A stretch of 64,000 nt of DNA from Saururus chinensis (Eukaryota; Streptophyta; Magnoliopsida; Piperales; Saururaceae). Shown piece after piece: positions 49,128 to 60,524 of this stretch. The stretch lies in contig CP141147.1 of NCBI GenBank assembly GCA_035235625.1, forward strand, positions 28,936,756 to 29,000,755. Reading direction: 5' to 3'. A model generated the notes under the pieces. The model did not search any database and had not been told where the DNA came from. It saw nothing but the letters and a program-made list of their open reading frames with translations. How positions within the stretch are numbered: the stretch's first letter is position 1; each line of letters begins with the position of its first letter. Both the position numbers and the translations under genes were made by a program.

Positions 49128-50788
49128 GGTGTGTGTTGCACATATAGAAGGCCATATCGACCGATATAGTACGAGGGGCAATACGCACCCCACATAATTC
49201 TGTGATACATATCAGCCATATCGGCAGTACCATATTGATACGGCCGATACATATCGATACTATATTTAAAAAAAATTTATTTAAAAAATATTTTACAATT
49301 TAAAAAATAAATTTTTTTTGAATTTTTTTCTTAAAAATAAAAACACAATTTAAACCCAACTTCTTTGAAAGTTTAAGTTTTAGTTATATTAAAAATAATA
49401 TTTTTAAAGTTATATGAGATTAATACAAGTAGGTCCATATAATTTACATAATTATTTTTTTTTTTGCATATAGTGCTCCATAAATATATATTTATTTAAA
49501 GAAAATTTATTTAAATAATAATTTTTAAAAAATTATTTACGACGAAACATTCTAAAAGACGAAATCAGTACAATTACTGATTTCGTCCTTTGAATTGACA
49601 AAATCAATATTAGGTAGGAAATCAATAATATGTACTGATTTCGTTCTTTCAAAGGACAAAATCAGTACTTCCCCTCTATTTACTCTCTCCCCTCTCTCTC
49701 TCTCTCTTCACTCTCTCTCCTCTATCTCTCTCTTCACTCTCTCCACTCTCCTCTTTCTCTCTCTCCACTCTCTCTCTCTTCTCTCCTCTTTCTCTCTTTA
49801 TTCATTGTCTCTCTCTCTCTCCTCTTTCTCTCCCTTCTCTATCTTTCTCCACTCTCTCTCCTCTTTCTCTCTCTATTCACTCTCTCTCCTCTTTCTCTCT
49901 CTTCTCTCTCCCTCAAAGAGGAGAGAGAAAAGGGAAAGAGGAGAGAGAGAGAAGATAGAGTGAATAGAGAGATAAGAAAGAGAAAGAGGAGAGAGAAGAG
50001 AGAGAAAGAGGAGAGTGGAGAGAGTGAGGAGAGTGAGTGAGGAGAGAGAGGAGAGAGAGTGAAGAGAGAGAGGAGAGAGTGAGAGTGAAGAGAGAGAAGA
50101 GAGAGGGTGAGAGAGAAGAGAGATAGAGAGACATGAGAGAGGGGGAGAGAGAGTGAAGAGAGAGAGAGAGAGAGGAGAGGAGAGGGGAGAGAGTAAATAG
50201 AGGGTGAGTACTGAAAGGACAAAATCAGTACATATTATTGATTTACCTAGTATTGATTTTGTGCTTTAGAATGATGAAATCAGTACACGAAATCATAAAA
50301 AAATTTAAAAAAAGCCACGCAGGCGCCAACCGTTTGGTTGGTGCCTATATGGCAAAAAGCAACACCACTTTGGGAAATATTTCCCAAACTGGTTCGATTT
50401 GGTAAATAATTTTTAAAAAAATATTATTTAAATAAATTTTTCTTTATTTAAACATATAACTTAGACTCATATTAAGCATATTATTTATTTTTAAAATAAA
50501 TTAATTTTAAAACATTAAATATGGGAAAAAATGACCAATAATTTATATGGGATGGAGAGCATAATAGTGTATGGTTCTAAATGAACTAATTTTAGAATAT
50601 GCGTATCGGTTGATACGCCATTATATAGCATTATTATGCTCTAAAAGAAGTATTATAATGATATATTATTAGTTATAATATTTTTTAATATTTATAAAAG
50701 GGTTTATGCCCGTTTCGGCGTGTACTAGTATCCATAGTCATCGATACTCTCATGCGTATCGATATCGCCTTCCATGGTTGCACACCAT
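49128..50788. mobile_element. 1.66-kb inverted-repeat element enclosing the CT/GA fold-back
   Basis: The left end (gtgtgttgcacatatagaag, then gccatatcgaccgatat) and the right end reverse complemented (ggtgtgcaaccatggaaggc, then gatatcgatacg) are similar. Both flanks just inside are rich in CGATA/TATCG motifs. A second inner pair is 'aaatttatttaaataataat' at about 49502 and its complement at about 50420. No transposase. MULE-like or fold-back type are both possible; no target duplication found. Confidence 0.5.
49548..50300. repeat. Long inverted repeat with polypyrimidine and polypurine arms
   Basis: The left arm starts gacgaaatcagtac, runs through tttgaattgacaaaatcaat and ctctatttactctctcccc, then about 240 bases of almost pure C/T to 49912. 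The right arm starts at about 49918 with gagagagaaaaggg, runs about 280 bases of almost pure G/A, then shows the same unique sequences in reverse complement (gagagagtaaatagagg, attgattttgtgctttagaa, atgaaatcagtac). The arms meet in 'ccctcaaagagg'. To the right, ggcgccaacc-gttt-ggttggtgcc (about 50318) and the perfect 20-base palindrome tttgggaaatatttcccaaa (about 50370) add small hairpins. Confidence 0.85.
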
Positions 50789-51899
50789 GTTGGCTGTATA
50801 TTTCACTACCAAATGCTATTTAAGCATAATATGCTCCCCTTGAAACCATCAGCGCCATGGCATCTCATACAATTGCTGAGGTATTATGTCTTGAGTGATG
50901 GGTGGTGAAATATACCACCAACAGTGTGCTAGCACACCTAAAATTTTCTCCTCTATAAATGATGATGAAGTGATCAGCCTTCTTTTCGATTTTGATTTAT
51001 GCCTCATCTCTACTACCACTTCAGTCACTAATAATCCATTTGCCTTCCACGTTCGTACTTCAACATGTCTTTCTCATGGCGCACCTTTCTAAAGGTCGTG
51101 GTATCAATCATAATGATTCTATAAAAAAGAAGCAAATGACTTGAGTTGTTACAAATGTTGATTATAATTCATAACACAAGCGCTTACTCCAACACACATT
51201 GAAGGAAGCTCTTTTTTTTTTTTGTTAAAAGTTTCAAAATTTTGTACAACGATCGATTCAATTAGGCCACTAAATTCATTTAACATTCACATTATAGATT
51301 GATCATCCACAAACTTATTGATTGGGATATGGAAATTAACTTACAGTAAGTTTATTGATACATCAATCCCAAAAGTATTGACCGATCCGTTTAAAATGTT
51401 GAAGGACGGGTTTATAGTCAATCAAACAATTGATCTCTCTTCAAAGCAATCAACTAGTCTCACATTTTTTTCAAAAATTGCAGAGCTTTGATTTCATCAC
51501 TTGATTTTCATTAAAATTATATTGAATTATTTTTCTTGCAAAAGAGAAGACAAAATATTGGCCTATTGTTCCAAAGGAGAAAGAAATATTTTCTTCAAGA
51601 GTGTAAATTGCAGAAAAGGAAGTAAGGTTCATTGTATCTTGAGAATAGGCTTGCAGAATTCCCGATTACACGCCAAAAAATAAGATTGGTAGGGGTAAAC
51701 ACTATTTTTAGGAAAGTGAAAATACGCTTTAAGCAAAGTGTATTCCGACAACAAATTCTAGAATTTGAAGTGATTTCTACAAGAAGTTGATTAAGCACTT
51801 CAGTCACTGTTCAAGTTTCACAAGTTCAAAAGATTGTAGCATTCCTACCATAGTCAAGTCACAAGGTACAAACACTTCTCCACTAATAGTCTAAAAATA
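50789..51899. other. Spacer or leader of the copia fossil
   Basis: No gene recognised. The part from about 51490 may belong to the untranslated leader or LTR of the following element, but no LTR pair was identified. Confidence 0.35.
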
Positions 51900-53815
51900 G
51901 TATTTTGACTAGAAGAAATGGAGGACAACACCGCAACTAAGTCTCTCCGTCACATGATCGACAATTCCATCAAACTTGATCGGTTTGATGGTGGGAACTT
52001 TTTGCATTGACAAAGGAAATTACAATTCCTTCTCACTATGTTGAAGATCGCATATGTGCTTACTACTCCAAAGCCAATTGAAGATGACAATGATACAGTG
52101 GCACAAACATATAAACGTGTCAAATGAGAGAAAGATGATTATTTATGCAAGGGCCAAATTCTCATTGTCATGTCTAATAGCCTATTTGATCTCTACCAAG
52201 GTGTTGAATCTGTCAAAGCCTTATGAGACCAACTTGAAGCAAAATACCTTGCAAAAGATGCTACAAGTAAGAAATTTTTTGTTGGTTAATTTCTTAATTT
52301 CAAAATGGTAGATGGTAAATCTATCATAGTGCAATTTAATGAGCTTTAATGCATCCTTAATCAATTCAAACTTAAGAACATGGAGATGGACGAATCTATT
52401 GTAGTCTCTGTCACAATAGAAAAACTACCTCCTTCATGGAAAGTCTTTAAGAAAAATCTTAAGCACAAAAAGGAGGAACTTTCCCTGAAAGAATTGGCCT
52501 CCCACCTTAGTCTTGAGGAAGGAACAAGAGTTTGTGAGGACAAAGAAGAGTATAACAACTCTAATGTGCATGTCATGGAAGAAAGACAAAACTCCAAGAA
52601 TTTCAGTAAGGGTGGACAAAATACTCAAAAGAAGAGCAATCTCGATAATAATTTTGGACAAAACAAGAAGAAAAAGAGTGCATGCTGAGACATTACAAAG
52701 CCGAATGCCGCTTCTACTTAAAGAAGAAATTTGCACAAGACACCAAGGAGAAATATGTTGTTGTGATATCCAAGGTCAATAACCTCGATGATGATGTTTC
52801 TTGGTGAATTGATTCAGGGATAACCCGATGTGTGTGCAAAGACAAATCATTTGTGACATATAAAAATGTAGAGGATGAAACTGTTCTCTACATGGGGAAC
52901 TCTTCAACGGCTCAAATGAAAGGCAAATGAAATGTGAAACTTGAATTCACTTCTGAAAAAATATTAACTCTTACCAATGTGTATCATGTGCCTGAGATTA
53001 AAAAAAAACTTGTATGTGGAGGAATCTTGAATAAGTTTAGGTTTAAGCTTGTGTTTGAAGTTGATAAGTTTGTATTGTCTTAGGGTGGAGTCTTTGTTGG
53101 GAAAGGCTATTTGTATGAATGGATGTTTGAGCTTAATATTAATAAAAAGGATGTTTGTGCTTATATACTTGACTCTCTTTCTTTGTATCATGGTCGTTTA
53201 GGACATGTGAAAACTAGGAAAATGAATGAAATGGTCAAATTGAATTTAATTCCTAAGTATAAACATAATATGCATGATAATTGTAAAATTTGCATGCAAT
53301 AAAAAATCCCAAGAAAACCTTTTCCAAATGTTCAAAGGACCTCTTTATTTGATTTAAAACATATTAATATGTATGACATGCATGTTAATCCTACTTGAGG
53401 CAGAAAGAAATATTGTGTTACTTTTATTTTATTGATGATTACTCTTGCTATGTTTACTTATTGAATGGTAAAGATGATGTTTTGGATAAATTCAAGTCTT
53501 TCAAAGCTGAGGTAGAAAATTTGTGTGGTTCCAAAATAAAAAGTCTTCAGTCAAATAGAGGAGGTGAATATCACTTTCCAAATTATTATGAATCAGTTGG
53601 TATAATCTATGAGACCATAGCTCCATACATTCCATTACAAAATGGAGTGGCCGAAAAAAAGAATAGGACATTGACTAAATGGTAAATTTTATGTTATCAT
53701 ATTCAAGTTTGAGCAAAGGTTTTAGGGAGAAACAATATTGACAGTTTGTCACATACTAAATACAGTTCTTTAAAATAACTCAAAGGTTACTCCATATGAA
53801 CTATGCTATAACTTA
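51900..53815 (+). mobile_element. Broken Ty1/copia retrotransposon (gag to integrase part)
   Basis: A fossil copy of a plant Ty1/copia element. It has recognisable gag, a protease region, a GAG-pre-integrase segment and the first part of integrase, in the standard order. Reverse transcriptase and RNase H are not present and no LTR pair was found. The reading frame is broken in several places, so the copy is dead and fairly old. Its right side ends where another non-coding repeat begins at about 53815, suggesting a later insertion or a deletion junction. Confidence 0.85.
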
Positions 53816-54803
53816 AAAAATGTTACCCAAGCTTAGGTAGTGAAGTAATAAATACTCAATGAATTTGAGGTCGATCCTACGAGGAATGCTAATTCTTAGG
53901 AAAAATAATTAAAACTAAAATCACTAGTCGTTACTTCTAAGCTATCAAAATTAGATTTCAAATAATTCTTGCTTAAAAATTTAAAGAAACAAAACTAAAA
54001 AATACAAAGAAAATCGTACATAGGATTAAACCAAGGCATCGAATTCATACTAGATCTACATATATCATTAACTCTAATCCAAATTCAAATCATACTAAAG
54101 GAAACCTCAACTTAATTGATTGTCTAAGTGTTACATGTATCCGGCGAGCACCAATAATCAATGATCATTTCTTTACACTTGTACGCATAGTTTATAATTC
54201 ACACCTAATGATAATATAATGAATTAATGTGCTTGACACAATAATTAAAAGAAAATCAAAAGGTAATATTAAAAAGAGTAACCACTAAATAGAAATTAAA
54301 ACTAGAGTATAATACATGCTTCATCAGTACTTCATCTCAACCCTAGTTACGTGGGTTTAGAACCCCATAACCAAGAAAATTACAACATTAAGCATTGAAT
54401 CTATGTAGAGAGAAATAAAATACAGTAAAACTAATAATGTCCCTTTCGAATTCTCTGCTGAAAACCTATCAGAAAATAGCCTACCCGTGGTTGCCACAGT
54501 AATTATTACAGTACTGTGAACAATGTTGTTATAGTGCCTGTGAACGATACTACTATTGTACATCTTCTTCCCCTTGCTACTACAGTAATTACTGCTTGAA
54601 ATTTTTTTCCTTCTTTACTTTTCTGCTCCACCCCTCTCTTTTGGACATGACTTCCCTATATATAATAGCTTGAATGTCAATTTTGGATTGCTATCTTCAT
54701 CTCCTCGGAAAAAGTCCTTACTAACTGGCATTGACAATTAACATGTGGATGCTTGTGCCAATTACCTACTAGTGCTATTTGACCCTTAAGCCATTTTATA
54801 AAT
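53816..54803. repeat. Non-coding repeat, retrotransposon-like, unclassified
   Basis: Starts about 'aggtagtgaagtaataaata' with 'gaggtcgatcctacgaggaatg', a pattern I associate with non-coding parts of plant LTR elements. It includes 'ccctagttacgtgggtttag' and alternating 'actgtgaac', 'acagtaattactg' motifs near 54490-54590. No coding capacity. It lies between the copia fossil and a solo-LTR-like unit. Confidence 0.4.
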
Positions 54804-56409
54804 TGTAACACCCTATTTTTCGATTACATTTAATATAAGGGGCTTAATTTTTAGAGGAAGTTAATTAGAATGGAAAGGTGAAACTCCCTTATGTGGATAA
54901 AGCTCAAAGAAATGACTGTAATGAGTTAAAAAATGCAAAAAATGGAGATTGGGAGTGAAAATTATGACCTCAAGCAGCATATCATATGGGCCAATCCCAC
55001 TTAAAAAGTACAAGATAACCTACTTATATGGTCGAGCCAAGAGCATCTTCACGAATATAGAAAGTGGTGGATTTTTGTGGTTTAATTTCGTAGGGGTCGC
55101 CGATACAAGCCTAATGGTACCAAGAACGTGCAAATCTGACTTCGGGGTAGAAAGTTATTATATTTTAAAATTTAAAATTTAATTCAAATTTAAAATAATA
55201 ACTAATATTTAAAAAAGAGGGTGATGCGTTCCAGTACACGTGACCATGACTCACGTTGGCTCTGTGTGAAGTAGGGCACCATGTAGCGTGCACTACTCCA
55301 TGCCGGTTGGCTCAACACGTGCCACACTAGCTGGCACAATGCGGCTATAAAAGGCATGAGGGGGTTTTCAAGGTCTTTTTCCCGGTTTTCCATCTTCTTG
55401 TAATCCCACACCCCTAAATATTATTCAACCTATGTGAAACCAAATTAAGTCCAATTTGGTCTATTTAAAAGATATTTTTAGCTAATTTGAAAGTGTCCAA
55501 ATTAAGTAAGCATCCTAGAGAGTTGAAATCTTAGGAGAATAAAGAGAACTTTGATAGGAAGAGAGAGAAACTCTAGAGGAAATGATCAAGGATGAGGAGA
55601 GACTTTGCTTGCCACGACCAGAACTCCAAAAATGGAGGTTAAGCAGTTTTGAATTTCTAAGTCTATGATAGGATTTCAATGAATTCTTCTCGGGCTATGC
55701 CGAAAATCTGTTTTGAAAGGTTGTATCGTGAAGAGAAATCCTAATAATACCTTTTATAAGATATTATATGTTATTTTAAATAGACTTTCTGTTTGTTGAA
55801 TGAAGTTTTATGATATTTTTGGTCTTCTAACTCTCTAGATAGTTTCTTGGTTAGCACACTAAGAATTATTAAGATATATTCTATGATTTGTAATATTATA
55901 GAAAAATCTCTTTCTTTCTAGCTTTTGTTACCCCATGAGCATGAGAGTTAGTTGTTAGAGAATTATGACTATGTGAAAGAATGATTTGTCTCATTTTAAA
56001 TGATTTATCAGATTCTATAAATGAACGATTTATTGGATTTTGTGATTGAATAATTTATTTGATTATGTAAATAAAATAATGATATAATTGTAGAATGATT
56101 TATCTGATTATATTAATCGCTAGGCAGAATTGTGTATAGATATAATCTAATTAGTATAATTGGATATGATATTTAATAAATATGTAGACAACTAACATTA
56201 CGACAATGTTAGCCCAATTTGATTAATAATTAATTAGTTTTAATCTGGAGTGCACAACGAAGTGTTGAGGCGAGGTGTTGAAGGATTGTTCTAGCTCGCA
56301 CACAAATTAGGATCCTTATATACGAGGAAAGAAAATTTTTATTATGATATTTTAACCCCGAGGCGGGTTTCTCCCTTGAGTTGGATGTAATTAGGGCTGG
56401 GTCGTTACA
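54804..56409 (+). mobile_element. Solo-LTR-like fossil (Ty3/gypsy type)
   Basis: A 1,606-bp unit from TGTAACACCC to GGGTCGTTACA; the ends are inverted relatives (reverse complement of the right: TGTAACGACCC). A TATA-like 'ctataaaagg' lies at about 55344, where an LTR promoter would be, and a poly(A)-type region follows. No coding part and no clear target duplication. It ends 365 bp before the PPR start codon. Confidence 0.6.
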
Positions 56410-56773
56410 ATAATAGTTAAAAATGTTCAAATTATATGTAGCCAATGGCCATGCTTAATATTAAATTTCTCTATAAAATTGATAAAATTATACTTCTTTT
56501 GTCCTCAATCAATAGTTATATTTATTTTTTAAAATAAACTAAAATTAATTTATCTTAAACTTAATTTATCCTTTTAATATTGAGTATAACTTAATATTAA
56601 AAGGATGAAACATTTGTTTTAAGTAATACGCCGTGACATTAAAATACGATGATACGTTGGCGCACGTCCTGCAAAATGCGCTCTGCGCTCTTCAAATTAT
56701 ACGTAGCCCATGGCCATGCCGAATCTTAAACCCCTCTATGAACCCCGTGAAATAATGCCAACTCCGCTGCTCG
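56410..56773 (+). promoter_or_regulatory. PPR 5' flank with a duplicated segment
   Basis: The segment just upstream of the PPR start (56691-56757, 'ttcaaattata', 'gtagccc', 'atggccatgc') recurs at 56426-56492 in the same direction with about three quarters identity. Between them from 56493 is the left half of a Stowaway-like element (cttcttttgtcctcaatcaa, then tagttatattta). No TATA box was identified with confidence. Confidence 0.55.
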
Positions 56774-58948
56774 ATGCTCCGCCTCCGGCACCGGCTAGCT
56801 TTGCCCTCCTCCCCGCTCCACCGCCCCATGCTCCTCCACTCCTCCGACACGCTGAGCCCGCCTAACCTGGTCGAGGGCGAGGACGACGACGACCCAGAGC
56901 CGGAGCAACCGGGCCAACCCCGGAAGAGAAACAAAAAGCGCACCACCACTTCCTCCAAAACAGCCCGGACCCTTGCCCGGCTCATCGACTCCCATCCCCG
57001 GTGGTCCGAACGCCTGGAGTCCGCCCTCTCTGCCTCCTCCTCTGCCGGACCCCTCTCCAAAACCGCCATCGTCCAGACCCTCCGCCTCATCAAATCCCCC
57101 GCCCGGTCCCTCTTCTTCTTCCGATGGGCCCGTTCCCGCCCTGACTTCCTACACCACTCTGACATCTACGCCACCGTCCTCCGCGTCCTCATCCGCGCCC
57201 GCCGCCTCGACGCCGCCCGCAACGTCCTCCTCTCCGCTGCCGCCCCGCTCGGTGACGACCGCCTTTACAACCGCCTCGTCCTGGCCTACGGACGCGCCGG
57301 CCTCCTTGACGAAGCCGTCCACCTCTTCCAGCAGATGAAGTCGGCGGGCGTCAGGCCCTCCGTCGTCTCCTTCAATACTCTCTTCTCCGTCCTCCTCCGC
57401 CGCGGACGGACCCAGATGGCCACGCAGCTCTACCGCGAAATGTGCGACGAGGGAAGCTCGGCGAGGCCGGACGTCTACACCTTCAACATCCTCATCAGGG
57501 GGTTCTGCCTGAGCTCCATGGTGGAGGAGGGATTCCGGTTCTTCAAGGAAATGTTGCGGTTTAGGTGCTCCCCGGACGTGGTTACGTACAACACGCTCGT
57601 CGACGGGCTCTGCCGCGCCGGGAAGGTGAGAATTGGGCAAAATCTGGTAAAGGGTATGCTCAAGAAAGGCCCGGAGTTGCATCCCAATGTGATAACCTAC
57701 ACTACTCTGATCAGGGGTTTCTGCGGGAAGCGGATGGTTGCAGATGCATTGGCGCTTTTGGATGAGATGGTCTCCGGCGGGCTTCGGCCGAATGCAATAA
57801 CGTACAATACACTCATCCGGGGCCTCTCCGAGGCAGGGGATTTGGACAAGGTGAAGGAGATATTGGAGGGGAGTGGGGGATTTCAACCAGATACATGCAC
57901 ATTCAACACGCTGATGAGTGCTCACTGCAATGCTGGGAACTTGGGGGAAGCGTTGAAGATGTTTGAGAAAATGTCTGAGTTGCAGGTGCATTCAGATTCT
58001 GCAACGTACAGTGTTTTGATTCGAAGTTTGTGTCAGGTGGAGGACTTTGAGAAGGCAGAAGAGCTCTTGGAGGAGCTGTTGGAGAAGAGGGTTCTGCGCC
58101 GACATGATGCGTGTGTTCCTCTTGTTGCAGCGTATAATCCTATGTTTGAGCATTTGTGTAGGGTGGGGAAGACGAAGAAGGCTGAGAAAGTGTTTCGGGA
58201 GCTGATGATGAGTGGATTGCAGGATCCGCCTGCATTCAAGACGCTCATCATGGGGCACTGTAAGGAAGGTGCATTTCAGGATGGCCACCGGCTTTTGTTG
58301 CTAATGCTGAGGAGGGGATTTGTGCCAGATATGGAAATATTTGGTACTCTGATTAATGGGTTTTTGGGACAGAGAGATTCAAGTGTTGCTTACAGGGTTT
58401 TAGAGAAAGCAATAAAGAGTGGACACAAACCAGGAACTGCGACTTTCCACTCAGTACTTGATAGACTTGGAAAAGATGATTGTGCACAAGAAGCTGCAAG
58501 TCTTATCATGGTGATGGTAGAAAGAAGAGTTCGGCAAAACATCAATCTGTCGACAAATGCTGTTGTCTGTCTATTTAAGAATAAGGTCAAAGATAGGGCA
58601 TTTGAGATTATTAGGTTACTGTATAAAAATGGGTACTTTGTAAAATTGGACAAGATAGCAGAGTTTCTTTGCCTAGAAGAAAGATTTTTATGGGCCAGAG
58701 AGCTTTTGCTTTTAAATTTGGAGGTGAAACAAGTATTGGACGGTGAAATTTATTGCAAGGTTGTAACAGGGCTTTGCAAACATCGGAAAATTATGGAAGG
58801 CTTCTCTCTTTTCTATCAAGCGGTTGATTCAGGGAACCAATTCCCCTTGAGTTGCTTGGAAATGTTGAAAGAGTCTCTTGAGGCAGGTCAAAGACTGAAA
58901 GAAGCAGAATTCATATCTAAACATATAGTTAGGAGGCGTCAAGAGTAA
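56774..58948 (+). CDS. Pentatricopeptide repeat protein, P class (At1g02060-like)
   Basis: A 724-residue intronless gene. P-class PPR proteins bind organelle RNA and take part in splicing, stability or translation. The N-terminus (residues 1-25, rich in Arg, Leu and Ser) looks like an organelle targeting peptide, and an acidic DDDDPEPE then basic KRNKKRTT stretch follows. About a dozen PPR motifs run from about residue 130, with clear VVSFNTL, DVYTFNILIRGFC, DVVTYNTLVDGLCRAGK, NVITYTTLIRGFC and NAITYNTLIRGL helices. The C-terminal part (CRVGKTKKAEKVFREL, PPAFKTLIMGHCKEG, RQNINLST) resembles Arabidopsis At1g02060. No E, DYW or SMR domain. The first kilobase is very GC-rich, the last third close to AT-rich. 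The start is the first ATG of the frame. Confidence 0.93.
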   Translation: MLRLRHRLALPSSPLHRPMLLHSSDTLSPPNLVEGEDDDDPEPEQPGQPRKRNKKRTTTSSKTARTLARLIDSHPRWSERLESALSASSSAGPLSKTAIVQTLRLIKSPARSLFFFRWARSRPDFLHHSDIYATVLRVLIRARRLDAARNVLLSAAAPLGDDRLYNRLVLAYGRAGLLDEAVHLFQQMKSAGVRPSVVSFNTLFSVLLRRGRTQMATQLYREMCDEGSSARPDVYTFNILIRGFCLSSMVEEGFRFFKEMLRFRCSPDVVTYNTLVDGLCRAGKVRIGQNLVKGMLKKGPELHPNVITYTTLIRGFCGKRMVADALALLDEMVSGGLRPNAITYNTLIRGLSEAGDLDKVKEILEGSGGFQPDTCTFNTLMSAHCNAGNLGEALKMFEKMSELQVHSDSATYSVLIRSLCQVEDFEKAEELLEELLEKRVLRRHDACVPLVAAYNPMFEHLCRVGKTKKAEKVFRELMMSGLQDPPAFKTLIMGHCKEGAFQDGHRLLLLMLRRGFVPDMEIFGTLINGFLGQRDSSVAYRVLEKAIKSGHKPGTATFHSVLDRLGKDDCAQEAASLIMVMVERRVRQNINLSTNAVVCLFKNKVKDRAFEIIRLLYKNGYFVKLDKIAEFLCLEERFLWARELLLLNLEVKQVLDGEIYCKVVTGLCKHRKIMEGFSLFYQAVDSGNQFPLSCLEMLKESLEAGQRLKEAEFISKHIVRRRQE

Positions 58949-60524
58949 TAAACAGCTTTTCGACAGCTTCATTCGTCATGCACAGGGGTCTATGTTGTCA
59001 AATGTTAACCTCACTGTGGTTAAACCTTTGGAAGCTCGTTTCTTCGCTATCTGAATGATCACTTAAAACTTTAAGTCAAACATTTGCCGAGACTTAGAAG
59101 TTGCTATTATGATTGTTGATTTAGGAAGTGATGCTCTATAATAGGCTAACCAGGGAATTGTACCTCTATTCATGATCAGTAAGTAACCTTCCCTTGAATT
59201 TCTGTTTTTTTTTTTAACCCTTTCAGGAAGTTCTCTTGCAAACTGCCTGCCGACTCATGTTGTGAAATTATTTTGCAAGTTTTGGGACAGTGATACTGCA
59301 ACTCACTCTATCATGTTGCTTGGTGTCTTCGAACAATTCTACATCAAAGCAAGAATCTTTGTAGTAAAGTGCTAATAAGGCGAAAGGAAAATTAGCAGTG
59401 AAGGCATCAAATACGTTAGCGTTACCCACATTGTTACTGGTTGGACTGCCAATTTAACACGTTTGTTCTTCCATGTATTCATTTTCTTTTTGGGCTAATG
59501 CCTGATGGTGCAGGGTTCACGATTTGTGGATCGTGGATGACTGGGTTCCCATATTGTTGAATGCTTGTAGGCATCTAAATGCTGCAAGCTGACTCATGTT
59601 GCTTGCTGTCTCATCTAAATGCTGCCTGCTGACTCATGTTGTGAAGATATATAGTAATTTCGCGGACAATGGTACTGGAACTCACTCCATCATGTTACTT
59701 GGTGTCTTCTAAATTAAGTTTTGTAGTAATTCTTCATCAAAGCAAAAATTTCAGTAGTGATGTGCTAACAAGGCGAACGAAAAATTAGCATTAATGCAAG
59801 GCGTCAATTACTTTAGTGTTGGCCACATGGTTACTGGTTGGATTGCCCAATTTATTACGTTTGTTCTTCCCAGTATTCATTTTCTTTTGGGCTGATGGTG
59901 CAGGTTTCTGGATTTGTGGATCGTGGGTGTCCATAGTGTTGAATGCTTGTACGCATCTAAATCCTGCAAGCTCACTTTTGATCAAAAGAAACTTCGTGCA
60001 TGTTACGCACATATGAAAAGTCCAGCATCGTCAATATCATCTGCGTCTCATCACCGCAACAAGGATCTTATGTCATCGTTTGATTTTGTCGTCATGATTT
60101 ATGTATCAAGTGACCTTATTTTTTGTAGCCTAACTTTGTGTCGGAAGTAGTATAGTCACGTTTGCCTCCCATGTTGATGATGATGACCTTTCTTTGGAGA
60201 GTTGCTTCAGGAAGGAAAGTCGTCTAAAGCTGTAACACTTTGGCTTCGCTAGATTGTATATTAAGAGCTGCTAACTTGAGTAACACGCATCATTGGATCG
60301 AAATCCAACAGTCCATCATGCTTGGCTCACATGGTCGTGCATGATCATAGGCCCATATTGAGGGTATCATTTTGTATATATCATAGCACCTATGAAAGTG
60401 GAAGAGAACTACGGCACTCTGATACAAAACTAAAATTAGAACTTTCTAATTCCGTTGCAAACTTAATTTTTAGATAAAAAAATCAATTTGTTTCATTGGT
60501 AAGCAACATTAGTGGACATCTCAT
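58949..60524 (+). other. PPR 3' flank with a tandem duplication
   Basis: Contains two tandem copies of about 380 bp (listed separately). No second gene seen. The rest is AT-rich up to the assembly gap. Confidence 0.5.
59242..59975 (+). repeat. Tandem duplication of about 380 bp
   Basis: Copy 1 is 59242-59621 and copy 2 is 59622 to about 59975. Shared in order: gactcatgttgtgaa, 'aactcactc-atcatgtt', 'cttggtgtcttc', 'catcaaagcaa', 'acgtttgttcttcc', 'gattgtggatcgtgg'-type text and 'gttgaatgcttgta-gcatct'. They are roughly 80% alike. It is probably non-coding sequence behind the PPR gene. Confidence 0.75.

Noticed and set aside
49595-50222. Ser/Leu-rich frames of about 120 codons on both strands
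   Set aside because: They are translations of the CT/GA tracts and have no protein character.
57149-57991. A 280-codon minus-strand frame
   Set aside because: It is the antisense shadow of the GC-rich part of the PPR gene.
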